This document shows, piece by piece, positions 43,468 through 52,672 of a stretch of DNA of 64,000 nucleotides (position 1 is its first letter; each line of letters starts with the position of its first letter). A model generated the notes under the pieces. The model ran no database searches, was not told the DNA's origin, and saw only the letters and a list, made by a program, of their open reading frames with translations. Source of the DNA: GCA-2746365 sp963711255. Lineage in GTDB: Bacteria > Pseudomonadota > Gammaproteobacteria > SZUA-229. A program made the position numbers and the translations under genes. The stretch covers positions 1-64,000 of the forward strand of contig CAVQDO010000032.1 of the NCBI GenBank assembly GCA_963711255.1, read 5' to 3'.

Positions 43468-44520
43468 CTAACTTTTTTCTTCAAACTTTTTCAACAGGAC
43501 ACCATCATCACCACAACAACTTGCCGCACATTGTTTAATCTGGTGAATTTCATCTGCTGTGCTATTTAAATAAACTTCAACCGGCTGATTCTCGGTCGCA
43601 CAGTCGCAACCCTTGTCATTATACACGTAAACGCTGTTTAGCCCTGCACGTTTGGCCTGTGCCTCAGCGTCAAAAAGCATATGTTCGGGGGTCGCAGGCA
43701 CATCAATCAATTTGTAGGCAGGGAAAAAACGCGTGATATGCCAGGGACTGTCAGCACCCAGGTTGTCGCGAATCCAGCAGGCTATTTCATAATGCTCCTG
43801 TGGATCATCATTTTTACCCGGAATAATATTGGTTCGGGTTTCAACGTGAATGCCTAAATCATGGGCTTTTTTAATAGAGGCCAGCACCTGCTCTACTTTT
43901 GCCGGACGGCAGATGTCTTTGTAAAACTCATCACGCATGCTCTTGATATCCGAGCACAGCACATCAACCTTACCCACCAGTAATTCCAGCGCTTCATCGG
44001 TGATAAAGCTGTTTGACACGTACACCGTGTACAAACCGGCCTGGTGCGCCAGCTCGCAAACGTCGAGCACGTATTCCAGCCAGACTGCCGGTTCAGAATA
44101 GGTAAACGCAATACCCTGTACACCCGCCCTGATAGCCGAATCAACCAGCTTTTGCGGAGGCACCCAGGCTTCTTTTGACTGGCCTTTGGCGAGATCATCA
44201 AGCGCCCCTACGCCCCAGGAGATTTCCAGGTTATGGCAGCCTCCGCAACGAAAACTGCAACCATAGCTGCCGACCGACATCACTTTCGTGCCCGGGCGAT
44301 AATGGCGTACCGGCTTCTCTTCAATATAATCGATATCGATCGCCGATAGAATACCGTATGACAGGTTGTACAGTGTGCCGTTTCGATTGACATGCGCCTG
44401 GCAGAATCCACGCTGTCCGTGGCCTATTTTGCAGCGCCACAAGCAAAGATTACAGCGGGTCGTGCCGTTATCCAGTTTTTCCTGTAAACGGGTTTCAATA
44501 AGCTGGTACTGGTCTGACAT
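43468..44520 (-). CDS. AmmeMemoRadiSam-type radical SAM enzyme (AmrS-like)
   Basis: A 350-residue radical SAM protein. The cluster-binding motif is C88-x3-C92-x2-C95 (GCSFRCGGCHN). An N-terminal cysteine set C23, C26, C30, C40 (CNLCLWRC then GQRGFC) matches the AmmeMemoRadiSam radical SAM group, related to pyruvate formate-lyase activating enzymes. That group usually ends in a zinc-ribbon-like tail; here it is replaced by a short different tail with C305, C307, C331, C335 and C336. The partner genes AMMECR1 and MEMO are not in the window. It lies 24 bases after a formyltransferase gene. Confidence 0.88.
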   Translation of the reverse strand: MSDQYQLIETRLQEKLDNGTTRCNLCLWRCKIGHGQRGFCQAHVNRNGTLYNLSYGILSAIDIDYIEEKPVRHYRPGTKVMSVGSYGCSFRCGGCHNLEISWGVGALDDLAKGQSKEAWVPPQKLVDSAIRAGVQGIAFTYSEPAVWLEYVLDVCELAHQAGLYTVYVSNSFITDEALELLVGKVDVLCSDIKSMRDEFYKDICRPAKVEQVLASIKKAHDLGIHVETRTNIIPGKNDDPQEHYEIACWIRDNLGADSPWHITRFFPAYKLIDVPATPEHMLFDAEAQAKRAGLNSVYVYNDKGCDCATENQPVEVYLNSTADEIHQIKQCAASCCGDDGVLLKKFEEKS

Positions 44521-44544
44521 GACGTTAAAACCTGAAAGCGAGTG

Positions 44545-45402
44545 TTACATCAGTTTACCAGTGTAGCTTGCGATTAAAACACCTTCATTAAAGGGTATAT
44601 AAAGCCGATCACCCTGTACATTGATAACATCCAGCGACATATTGTTATCGTAATCCAGCGCCTGCTCAAGCAATAACTCCGTGTCCCCCAGTTTTAAGCG
44701 GTATTGCTGCGAAAAGGCCTGTGTAGCGCGCATAAAATTGTAGGCATGCTGCGCCGTCCAGGTCGAATCAACAACAAAATCCTGTGTTTCAGGGTAGCGG
44801 TAATAACTCGCCCGGCTATCATCCTGCGGTAGCTTGTCTAGCGTTTTATCCTCAATATCGGATAACAGGCTTAATAAAAGCGCCGCACCGGCTTTGGCAA
44901 GTAACTCGCTGATTTCTTCAAATAACAGCCCGTCATAGAGTGTGATGGCCTGCTGTTTAACAACATCGCCGGCGTCCAGCTGCTCACTGACCAGGTGCCA
45001 GCTGACCCCTGTTTCGCTGTTATCTTTCATTTGCCAGAATATTGGTTCGGGACCGCGATAATGTGGCAGCAGTGAAGGATGCATATTAAAACAGCCCTGG
45101 GCGGCCAGTTTGACAATTTCCTCCGGCAGGCGCCTGCTGAAGCAGGACATAATAATGACATCGATGTTAAATTCAGCCAGCGACTCAAGCAGATCATTGA
45201 GCGGCTGCGAAAAATCAATAACCGGTATCGACTGTTGCTGTGCTAACAGCGCCAGTGATTCATTTTCCAGCGCAATAATTTTTTGCTGAAGAATAAGCGG
45301 TCGCTGAACACCGGCGGCGACAATGTTATGCTCAGTCGCCAGCAGTGTTTTAAACGGAACTATGGATAACGCACCTGATGAACCGATATATAAAATATTC
45401 AC
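44545..45402 (-). CDS. Formyltransferase-family protein (Fmt-like)
   Basis: A 285-residue protein with the N10-formyltetrahydrofolate-dependent formyltransferase fold. The catalytic triad is kept: N106 and H108 in NMHPSLLPHYRGP and D143 in EQLDAGDVV. The C-terminal domain (about 200-285) is Fmt-like but divergent. It is not the housekeeping Fmt gene: it is not beside def, and the N-terminal region differs (lacking the usual GTPEFA). Position between a DsrE-like gene (15 bases upstream) and the radical SAM gene suggests it formylates a pathway-specific amine; substrate unknown. Confidence 0.83.
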   Translation of the reverse strand: MNILYIGSSGALSIVPFKTLLATEHNIVAAGVQRPLILQQKIIALENESLALLAQQQSIPVIDFSQPLNDLLESLAEFNIDVIIMSCFSRRLPEEIVKLAAQGCFNMHPSLLPHYRGPEPIFWQMKDNSETGVSWHLVSEQLDAGDVVKQQAITLYDGLLFEEISELLAKAGAALLLSLLSDIEDKTLDKLPQDDSRASYYRYPETQDFVVDSTWTAQHAYNFMRATQAFSQQYRLKLGDTELLLEQALDYDNNMSLDVINVQGDRLYIPFNEGVLIASYTGKLM

Positions 45403-45417
45403 CAGCTACGCCCAAGT

Positions 45418-45756
45418 TTATAAAGTGATAACCTGATCAGGCATGTTGCCAGACAGTGCACCGTACAGGTTAGGGAAACAGCCAATGACCGCACCCGGTA
45501 CCAGCATACCGTCAATTTCCCGTTCATAGGCGCACTGGTCACAGGCCATTAATAACATGCCACTGTCAGCAGCAACTTTTGCCAGGCGTTCACCGATGGG
45601 ATTGCCCTGCTGCAACACGTAGGCATTGTCTTCGAAGAAAAACATGCCGACGACTTCTACGCCGTGTGCCTTATCTTCTAATTGAGGAAGTATCATCTTG
45701 CCGAGTTTGTAGGAAACTGAGTGACCCTGGGTAGAGAATATGTAAGCAACTTTCAT
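45418..45756 (-). CDS. DsrE-like sulfur-relay-type protein with CxxC
   Basis: A 112-residue DsrE-fold protein and first gene of the four-gene operon. The start KVAYIFSTQGHSVSYKLGKM and VVGMFFFEDNAYVL are DsrE-like. It carries C72-x2-C75 (LMACDQCAYER) and C93 (VIGCFPNL), candidate thiols for persulfide transfer or redox use. Its length and cysteine pattern separate it from the DsrE-like gene at 5120. Function within the operon is unknown. Confidence 0.8.
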   Translation of the reverse strand: MKVAYIFSTQGHSVSYKLGKMILPQLEDKAHGVEVVGMFFFEDNAYVLQQGNPIGERLAKVAADSGMLLMACDQCAYEREIDGMLVPGAVIGCFPNLYGALSGNMPDQVITL

Positions 45757-46092
45757 TTTTATGACCTTTCATTTGAGAATTATTAAGAATTTATTCCAAC
45801 AACATAGCGCTGTTAACAGAAATAAACTCGGTATCCATCCTAATTTCAAATTGCATAAAAATAGCGTGGCGCATGCCAACTGAAGAACCTATAACAGAAA
45901 TCAGGCAGGCACAAAACACGGGGATGAGAATAACCTGCACTACAGGAACGAAGTCCGGTGATGCCTGACGCAGCTTGATCAACCCTTTGTGGCAGGACAA
46001 TATCTTCTCCCCATTATCTGCATAACAAGACAAACAAATTTCTAAGCCATACTAATTGAAAACAGCCATGGATTTCCACAAAATTTCTGTGT
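45757..46092. other. Intergenic stretch without a convincing gene
   Basis: Together with the terminator this gap is about 397 bases. A minus-strand frame at 45791-46033 (80 codons) has no ribosome site, no domain and a mixed hydrophobic sequence, so I do not call it. The first about 50 bases upstream of the DsrE-like gene probably hold the promoter of the radical SAM operon. Confidence 0.45.
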
Positions 46093-46126
46093 AAAAAAAT
46101 GCCAGTCACTTAGGACTGGCATTTTT
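46093..46126 (-). terminator. Terminator downstream of the M16C protease
   Basis: Stem GCCAGTC (46101-46107) with GACTGGC (46114-46120), extended by A-T pairs on both sides (A-run left, T-run right), so it can act in both directions. It lies 28 bases past the protease stop. Confidence 0.85.
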
Positions 46127-46153
46127 AATGACAAATCAATTCAATTATCGGTA

Positions 46154-49127
46154 TTACAGCTCGACAACCTCAAGACCTAAATCGCCTACTTTTTCCAGTG
46201 TGGCAGCGCTGGTAATAACAGCAGTACTGGCTTCACCATTTTTAAGATAGGTTGTTGTTACCCGTTTCAGGTCATCCATGCTGACTGCCAGTACCTGCTG
46301 ACGAAACGCCTGTAATTTATCCCGAGTTCTGCCATGCATTGCATTATGAAAAGCAGATCTCGCTTCACCGGCCGGTGAGCCCGGTTTATCAATGCTGCCT
46401 ATAACACCCAGTATGGCTTCTTCCAACTGGCGTGGCTCATGCTCATATTCCAGCATCCAGTTAATGGCTTTTTCAAAGTCGGCCAGGGTTTCTGCCAGGC
46501 GCGGGTCACGGTATGAATAAAATTTGAAAGCGGCAATATTGGCATCATGGGATGCGCCGCCACCATAGGCACCACCCTGCTCGCGTATAGCCGTATGTAA
46601 ATAACCATTTCGCATAAAGCCACCCAATACGGAAAGTGCTGCGGCATCAGGGTGTTCCATGGTTACAGTGGCGTACGCTTTGGCACAGAAGTTTACCTGG
46701 GTATTAGCGATCCACATCTGTGAGGTTTTCTGTTTCTGTTCTGGCAGGCTAAAGGTTTCGATTGCACTGGCTGCACTTTTTTTCCAGACCGATTCGAACT
46801 CTGCTGCGGACTGCTCCACTTTATCTGCTTCAAGTGTCAGCATATAGGATTTAGCCGAAGCCCTGATCTTTTCATGTATCGATTTGAATAAGGCCGCCGT
46901 CTGCTTTAATGATGACTCATCAGCATGCGAATCATCCAGTGCTTTTAATATTTTAATACCGGCAAGACCACTGAATTTATGATTGAGCACGGCAACAGGA
47001 CTCAGGCCACTCGCTGCGGCGGTCATTGCAAGAGTATGGCCGCTGCCGGTAACACTGCGCTCACGGCGTGAACGCATTTGCGTTACCAGTTCAGCGAGCC
47101 GCGCCATTTCATCAAATCGCGCATCATTAAGTGTCTCGTACATTAACTCTGCCAGTGCCTTGTTGTTTCTGTTTAACGCCTTGCCGGATATCACATAGTA
47201 GGCACGGACTTTCTGCACATCATCGGTAAATGCACGAATACTTTGATGTGCGTGTATGCCGCCACTGACACTTGACTGTATTTCCTGCATTTGCAGGTAA
47301 TCTTTATCGCCACAGCCAATTTCAGTCAGGCAGGAAGAGTAATAAGGCAATAGCGCCAGCTCTTCATCACTTAATGCTGGCAGTTCGCAAACAACCTCGT
47401 GATAAACAAGCCCGTTTGTACCCTGTTTATAAATACTGGCATCGGTTCCCGCAATGACTCGTTGCTCCGCTTCCGGTATTTTAATTTCATCGGGCACATC
47501 TTCCAGGCCGACTTTAGGCAGCATCTCTGGATCATCTACCTGTAACTGGCGCTCTTCAAGGGCCTGTGTGCGCGCAATGATCTGTTGCTTTTCTTCGTCG
47601 CTTAATGCTGACTTGATGGCGGCAAGATGATCTTTTTCAGCCTGCTCTTTACGCTGACTTATTTTCTCATCCGGACGCAGGGTCAATCGCACACGATGCT
47701 GGTTATCTAGCAGAAGCTGACGAACCAGGCCTTTAATAAATTCTGGATCTTTTATATCCTGGCGCAATGATTCAATGACAGGGTCCAGGTTAAGCAAGGA
47801 AGCTGGTTCACTACGGTGTATTGCTGCAGTCAAACCATTGAGGATCAGTTGCAGACCAAACGGGTAACTGTCGCCACCTACTTCACGCTGGCTTAATTCC
47901 AGCTGGTGCAGTACGGCTTCAAGTTTTTCATGTGGCACACCGTTTTCAGCAACATCATTGAGTACGCCCAGTACCAGGGCTTCAAACGCCTGCGCATTTT
48001 CGACCTTACTGCCTTCCAGGCCGGCAAGAAAACACATTTCGTAATTAGAGTCTTCAAGCCCGCACAATGGCGATGGCGCTGCACCAAGATCTGTTTTTTC
48101 AAGCGCCTGTCGCAAAGGTGAAGAACTATTATCAAACAGAACCTGCGATAACAGGTTTGCTTTCATCATATCGTCCAGCGAAGTACACGGTCCCAGCAGC
48201 CAGCTCATCACATGATGTGTTTTATCGTCGCTGCTTTCATCGCCGACCGCATCATAGGCATAGGCCTCTTCGACCGATATCGGTGCCAAATATCTTTTTT
48301 CAGGTTTAACAGAAATCTTTACATCCAGCCGATCAAAATGCTGCAACGCCTGGTCTTCAAATTTCTGTTGATGCTCAATGGCAGGAATATCGCCAAATGT
48401 CATAAACACCGCATTGCTGGGATGGTAATGTGTTTTATGAAAATCCTTTAATTGCTGATAAGCTTAAATCGGGAATATCCTGCGGCTCACCACCACTGTT
48501 GTAATGGTAGGTAGACGTAGGATAGAGATACTTGCTAACTTCCTGCCACAGCACGCTGACCGGCGAACTCATGGCACCTTTCATTTCGTTAAACACAACG
48601 CCTTTATACTCAAGCTCACTGCTGGCATCACTGGCATCTTTAAATTCTATGCGATGGCCTTCCTGCAAAAAGTCCAGCTCATCAAGACGGGTAAAAAATA
48701 CCGCATCAAGATAGACATCAAGCAGGTTATTAAAATCTTTTTTATTCTGACTGGCAAACGGGTAAGCAGTCCAGTCACTACTGGTGAAAGCATTCATAAA
48801 GGTGTTTAATGAACGGCGAATCATCATGAAGAAAGGATCGCGTACCGGGTATTTTTTACTGCCGCATAACGCAGTATGTTCCAGGATGTGGGCAACACCC
48901 GTTGAGTCCATTGGTACCGTACGGAAACCGACAAGGAATACGTTCTCAGCATTATCAGCCTGCATATGATAATGCAAAGCACCGGTTTTGATATGACGAA
49001 ATTCCTGCAGGGTTAAATTTAATGAATCGATGCGTTCACTTCGCTGCCAGCTAAATGCGGGATGATGGCTGGTTTCATTTGCTTCAATCGCTGAAGGTTT
49101 TTCTGTCGAAGACATAACTGATGACAT
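46154..49127 (-). pseudogene. M16C (presequence-type) zinc metalloprotease, frameshifted
   Basis: A large insulinase-family protease of the PreP type, about 990 residues if repaired. The first frame (49127 to 48435) carries the inverted zinc motif HILEH (H80-E83-H84) and the start of the catalytic domain, ending at DIPDLSLSAIKGFS then stop. The rest continues in the next frame to 46154 and rejoins as YQQLKDFHKTHYHPSNAVFM. Removing one A of the pair at 48460-48461 restores DLSYQQLKDFH, exactly what the family needs. Everything else looks intact, so this is either a very recent mutation or a sequencing error. PreP-type enzymes degrade short unstructured peptides. A possible reinitiation is GTG 48409. 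Confidence 0.88.
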
Positions 49128-49183
49128 AAACTGGCTAGCTCTCTAGGTTGTACTGCTTGTGAATACCGATAAACAGTAATATT

Positions 49184-49864
49184 TTATTTTTTAACTAATT
49201 TAAAAACAGTTTCAATCAGGCTACTTAGCCCGCGATTCTTTAAGCCCGTTTCTTCATTAATAACGTTTTTAAAACATAACTTTTCAATGCTGAAGTCCTT
49301 TGAATACAAGGCTTGAACTTCTTCATCTGTGACTGAAAACGGCGGCCCATTCATTTCCGAAGTATCATAAGTCAATGTGACCAGCAAAGTCCGCTGCCCG
49401 GGTTGTTGAATCTCGGCCATTTTATTGACATAGGCTGTTCGCATTTCTTCTGGCAGCGCAACCAGTGAAGCGCGATCAAAAATATCAGTCACATCCTTCA
49501 GGTCGTCTTGCTGCAGGCCGAAAAAGTCACCCTGGAGAATTTCTATCATCGCAGGCTGGTCGCTGCTTTGATACAGGCCGTACTCGCCTTTAACAGCGTG
49601 CTTGTAACTTAAATTATTTTCAACAAAGAAATCATTTACCGCCCTGTCACTGCACTCAACGCCAAATACTTTGAAGCCATTTTGTGACAGCCACAGCAAA
49701 TCTTTGCTTTTACCGCATAAAGGGACAAACACTTTTAGTTTTTCACGCTGCTCAGGGGAAGGCCCCTTGTCACCATAAAAATAAACCAGGTAAGGGTTTA
49801 CTGTATCCTGATGAAAGCCTGTTTGATTATTGTCCCAGCGCTGTTGCCAGAAATCTATTTCCAT
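49184..49864 (-). CDS. tpm: Thiopurine S-methyltransferase
   Basis: A 226-residue SAM-dependent methyltransferase of the TPMT family, methylating thiopurines and in some bacteria selenium or tellurium compounds. Family motifs: WQQRWDNNQTGFHQ near the N-terminus, the SAM loop VFVPLCGKSKDLLWL, then VFGVECSDRAV, and DIFDRASLVALPEEMR. Length is normal. A small unknown gene ends 18 bases upstream on the same strand, so they are probably co-transcribed. Confidence 0.95.
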   Translation of the reverse strand: MEIDFWQQRWDNNQTGFHQDTVNPYLVYFYGDKGPSPEQREKLKVFVPLCGKSKDLLWLSQNGFKVFGVECSDRAVNDFFVENNLSYKHAVKGEYGLYQSSDQPAMIEILQGDFFGLQQDDLKDVTDIFDRASLVALPEEMRTAYVNKMAEIQQPGQRTLLVTLTYDTSEMNGPPFSVTDEEVQALYSKDFSIEKLCFKNVINEETGLKNRGLSSLIETVFKLVKK

Positions 49865-49882
49865 AATCCAGGAACGGTACGC

Positions 49883-50158
49883 TTAGCCTTCACCCGGCTT
49901 CCAGATACCGAAAGCATCTTCAGGCGGTTTCATATCCTGCTCAACCTGGTCAAGTACCTGACCCATAAAGTGAGACAGATCACCCAGAAGTGCCTTCTTG
50001 TCCATTCCTGGCTGGTCCTGGTTTGCCAGAACATACCCGGTAACGGCGGACAGATACTGCATAAAATATAAATCATTATCCGCAGCCGGATCATGTTTTG
50101 AAATAACGGTTTTGATGTCAGCGATCATTTCTGACGAAAGTTGAATACCACCACTCAT
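49883..50158 (-). CDS. Conserved-looking small protein, unknown
   Basis: A 91-residue acidic protein without signal or membrane segment. Helical throughout, ending in a distinct PPEDAFGIWKPGEG tail. A purine-rich sequence precedes the ATG. It lies 18 bases before tpm on the same strand. I do not recognise its family. Confidence 0.7.
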   Translation of the reverse strand: MSGGIQLSSEMIADIKTVISKHDPAADNDLYFMQYLSAVTGYVLANQDQPGMDKKALLGDLSHFMGQVLDQVEQDMKPPEDAFGIWKPGEG

Positions 50159-50238
50159 AGTTTTTACTTTCCAAGTTAATACACAAATTATAATGGTGGT
50201 AGTCTAAGCTATTTCAAGCTTATCGAACAGGAAACATC

Positions 50239-50550
50239 ATGTATAAAATCTGTGTTTATGTCCCTGAAAATACTGTGGAAACCGTCAAAACCGCCCTCTT
50301 CGAAGCTGGTGCCGGCAGAATTGGAAACTATGACAGCTGTTGCTGGCAAAGCCTGGGAACGGGGCAGTTCCGGCCGCTGGAAAACAGTAAACCGGCAATA
50401 GGAACATTAAATAGAGTTGAACAGGTGGCTGAGATTAAAATTGAGCTGGTATGTGAGGCTGACAAGGTTAAGGGGGCGATTGAGGCGATGAAGTTGAGTC
50501 ATCCTTATGAGCAGCCGGCTTATGATGTATGGGAGTTAGCGGATTTCTGA
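50239..50550 (+). CDS. YqfO/NIF3-like small protein
   Basis: A 103-residue stand-alone version of the CutA-like insert domain found within NIF3/YqfO proteins. Diagnostic segments are YKICVYVPENTVETVKTALFEAGAGRIGNYDSCCW near the start (shown by its ends YKICVYVPE and GRIGNYDSC), GQFRPLENSKPAIG, and the end LSHPYEQPAYDVWEL. Function is unknown; the domain may bind a metal or small ligand. It is divergent from the tpm pair, and the inverted-repeat element begins 37 bases after its stop. Confidence 0.88.
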   Translation: MYKICVYVPENTVETVKTALFEAGAGRIGNYDSCCWQSLGTGQFRPLENSKPAIGTLNRVEQVAEIKIELVCEADKVKGAIEAMKLSHPYEQPAYDVWELADF

Positions 50551-50586
50551 TTTGTTCTTTGGGGTTTGCGTTTTCTATTTATTATT

Positions 50587-51281
50587 GGCGTTAATATTTA
50601 CTGTTTTTTTCTTACTTTGGCATTGCGGTTCTCGCACCGCGGGCGAGTTACTCTTTTGCTACAGCCCAAAAGAGTAACCAGAAAAGGCCGCCGCTGACTC
50701 GATAGCCCCGGGAGAAGCGTCCGGGGAACCTGAATTTGAGGGTATCTGTTCTTTTGGCGTTAGTGTTTGCTTAAAGTGTTATTGCTTACTTTGGCCCGAG
50801 CCGCCCCGATGCGCCGTCCGGGCGCAGCGTGGCTAAATTCGCCGTCCATGGCGAATTTGCTCTATGTGTTGGCAAATTCAGCTATCGAAGGCGGAAGAGT
50901 CAAAGTCAAAAACAGAGTCAAAAACACCAGCAGGAACACAGCAAAAAACATGGCGCGCTGCGCCATAGCTGGAGAAGCGGTTGTTTCGTTTCTTGTTTTT
51001 CTTTGTTTTTCTCCCCTTTTGTTTGCTGACTTTGGGGGCATTGGTAGAGCAAATCCGCCATGGACGGCGGATTTAGTGATGCTGCGCCTGGACGGCGCAT
51101 CAGCACGGGCTCGTAGGCAATGCGCCCAAAGTCAGGAACCCCGGACGCTTCTCCCGGGGCAAACAAGTCGGGGCGGCACTTTTCTGGTTACTCTTTTGTT
51201 GCTGCTGACAAAAGAGTAACTCGCCCGCGGTGCGAGAACCGCAAGGCCAAAGTAAGAAAACAACAAGAAAATATTAACGCC
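50587..51281. repeat. 695-bp imperfect inverted-repeat element (MITE-like)
   Basis: Ends match as GGCGTTAATATTT (from 50587) and its reverse complement up to 51281. Outer arms of about 108 bases (50587-50696 and 51174-51281) are nearly identical, including TTACTTTGGC, GCGGTTCTCGCACCGCGGGCGAG and an internal hairpin GTTACTCTTTTG / CAAAAGAGTAAC. Further inward, CCCCGGGAGAAGCGTCCGGGG (50706-50726) and the block from GATGCGCCGTCC through CGCCGTCCATGGCG to TTTGCTCTA also recur inverted. The left half has an extra about 60-80 bases. Several frames cross it but have no ribosome sites and follow the symmetry, so none is called. It lies between two convergent genes. Confidence 0.88.
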
Positions 51282-51366
51282 ACAAACATATCTAAAAGAG
51301 GTGAAACCACGAAACAATCTAACAACAACTAAAAAGTGCGCTAACGTAACACCTACAAAAAGAAAG

Positions 51367-52137
51367 CTACCGTATCCACCCACGTTCACTAGAATCAAGA
51401 AAATCCAGCATTCGACGAACATTCTCATCACGCTGCGCGATCTCTTCAACTTTTTCCAGTGCCAGTTTATGCGAACAGCTGGACTTAATCAGCAGCTTGA
51501 ATGCATCCTGCAGGGCACGAATACTTTCTGCGGAAAAACCCCGACGTTTCAGGCCTTCTTTATTGATGCCAATAGCACGCGCCCTGTTCCCGGCCACGGT
51601 AAAAAATGGCAGAACATCACGGTCTATTGCTGTTGAAAAGCCGGTGAAAGCATGTGCACCAATACGGGTAAATTGATGTACCGTGGTATAACCGCCGAGT
51701 ATCACATGGTCTTCGACAATAACATGGCCGGCGATTGCGGTTGCATTAGCAAGGATTACGTTATCACCAACGACACAGTCGTGAGCAACATGGCTGCTTG
51801 CCATGAACAGGTTGTCGTTACCGATACGCGTTACATTACCGCCACCCGGCGTGCCGCGATGCAGTGTGACGTATTCACGTATGGTATTTCTGTCACCAAC
51901 GATCAGTTCTGTTTGTTCATCATTAAATTTAAGGTCCTGGGGCTTCTCGCCAACTGAAGCAAACTGAAATATGCGGTTATCCCTGCCTATTTTAGTCGGG
52001 CCGTTAATGACGACATGAGGCGCTACCGTGGTGCCTGATCCGATCTCGACATTTGCACCAATAATACTAAAGGGACCAATACTGACATCGTCAGCAATCT
52101 TTGCAGACGGATCGACAATTGCCTGTGGATGTATCAT
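51367..52137 (-). CDS. lpxA: UDP-N-acetylglucosamine acyltransferase LpxA
   Basis: First enzyme of lipid A synthesis; transfers a 3-hydroxyacyl chain from ACP to UDP-GlcNAc. The 256-residue protein is a left-handed beta-helix of hexapeptide repeats; the catalytic histidine is H119 in MASSHVAHDCVVGDN. It is preceded 5 bases upstream by fabZ in the usual order lpxD-fabZ-lpxA. The usual next gene lpxB is missing; instead the 695-bp inverted-repeat element lies 85 bases downstream. Confidence 0.97.
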   Translation of the reverse strand: MIHPQAIVDPSAKIADDVSIGPFSIIGANVEIGSGTTVAPHVVINGPTKIGRDNRIFQFASVGEKPQDLKFNDEQTELIVGDRNTIREYVTLHRGTPGGGNVTRIGNDNLFMASSHVAHDCVVGDNVILANATAIAGHVIVEDHVILGGYTTVHQFTRIGAHAFTGFSTAIDRDVLPFFTVAGNRARAIGINKEGLKRRGFSAESIRALQDAFKLLIKSSCSHKLALEKVEEIAQRDENVRRMLDFLDSSERGWIR

Positions 52138-52142
52138 AAGGA

Positions 52143-52595
52143 TTAATCTTCAACTTTGGGTGATGCCGCACAGAGTAAGTTAGCGGCTGTACATAACTCG
52201 CCATCTACTGTTGCTTCACAGGAGAATTTCCAGATTACTTTTGAACGACGCTCTACTTTTGCCTTTAACACCAGCTGATCACCCGGAATAACCTGTCGTT
52301 TAAATCGAACACCATCGACACCAACCAGCATGTAAAGAATGTCATCTTTAGGTTCTTCACTCATGGTGCGAAAGCCTAGCAGGCCGGTCGCCTGTGCCAG
52401 TGCCTCAATGATTAATACTCCAGGCATAATAGCCTGCTCCGGAAAATGGCCGGTAAAATGCGGCTCGTTAACAGACACATTTTTTATTGCAACTATGGAT
52501 TCACCCGGGGTACATTCAAGCACTCGGTCAACCAGTAGAAAAGGGTATCGATGTGGAAGAAACCTTCTGATTTCTTCAATATACATTTCGCTCAA
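52143..52595 (-). CDS. fabZ: 3-hydroxyacyl-ACP dehydratase FabZ
   Basis: Dehydrates 3-hydroxyacyl-ACP in fatty acid elongation and shares its substrate with LpxA and LpxD. The 150-residue hot-dog protein has the active-site segment HFTGHFPEQAIMPGVLIIEA, with H50 and E64. It lies between lpxD (77 bases upstream) and lpxA (5 bases downstream). Confidence 0.97.
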   Translation of the reverse strand: MSEMYIEEIRRFLPHRYPFLLVDRVLECTPGESIVAIKNVSVNEPHFTGHFPEQAIMPGVLIIEALAQATGLLGFRTMSEEPKDDILYMLVGVDGVRFKRQVIPGDQLVLKAKVERRSKVIWKFSCEATVDGELCTAANLLCAASPKVED

Positions 52596-52672
52596 AATGA
52601 ACTCCGGTATCAGGTATTAAGTTGTAGGTTACAAATTACAGTAAACAAAGAACAGGTGCATCCCTGAACAAA

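Noticed and set aside
45791..46033. Minus-strand 80-codon frame between the DsrE-like gene and the protease
   Set aside because: No recognisable domain or ribosome site, and odd hydrophobic composition. Possibly an old repeat; not enough to call a gene.
50767..51219. Plus-strand open frame of 150 codons inside the inverted-repeat element
   Set aside because: No ribosome site or domain; the frame follows the repeat symmetry, and the opposite-strand frames at 50918-51166 and 51132-51449 are equally open. It is a by-product of the repeat.
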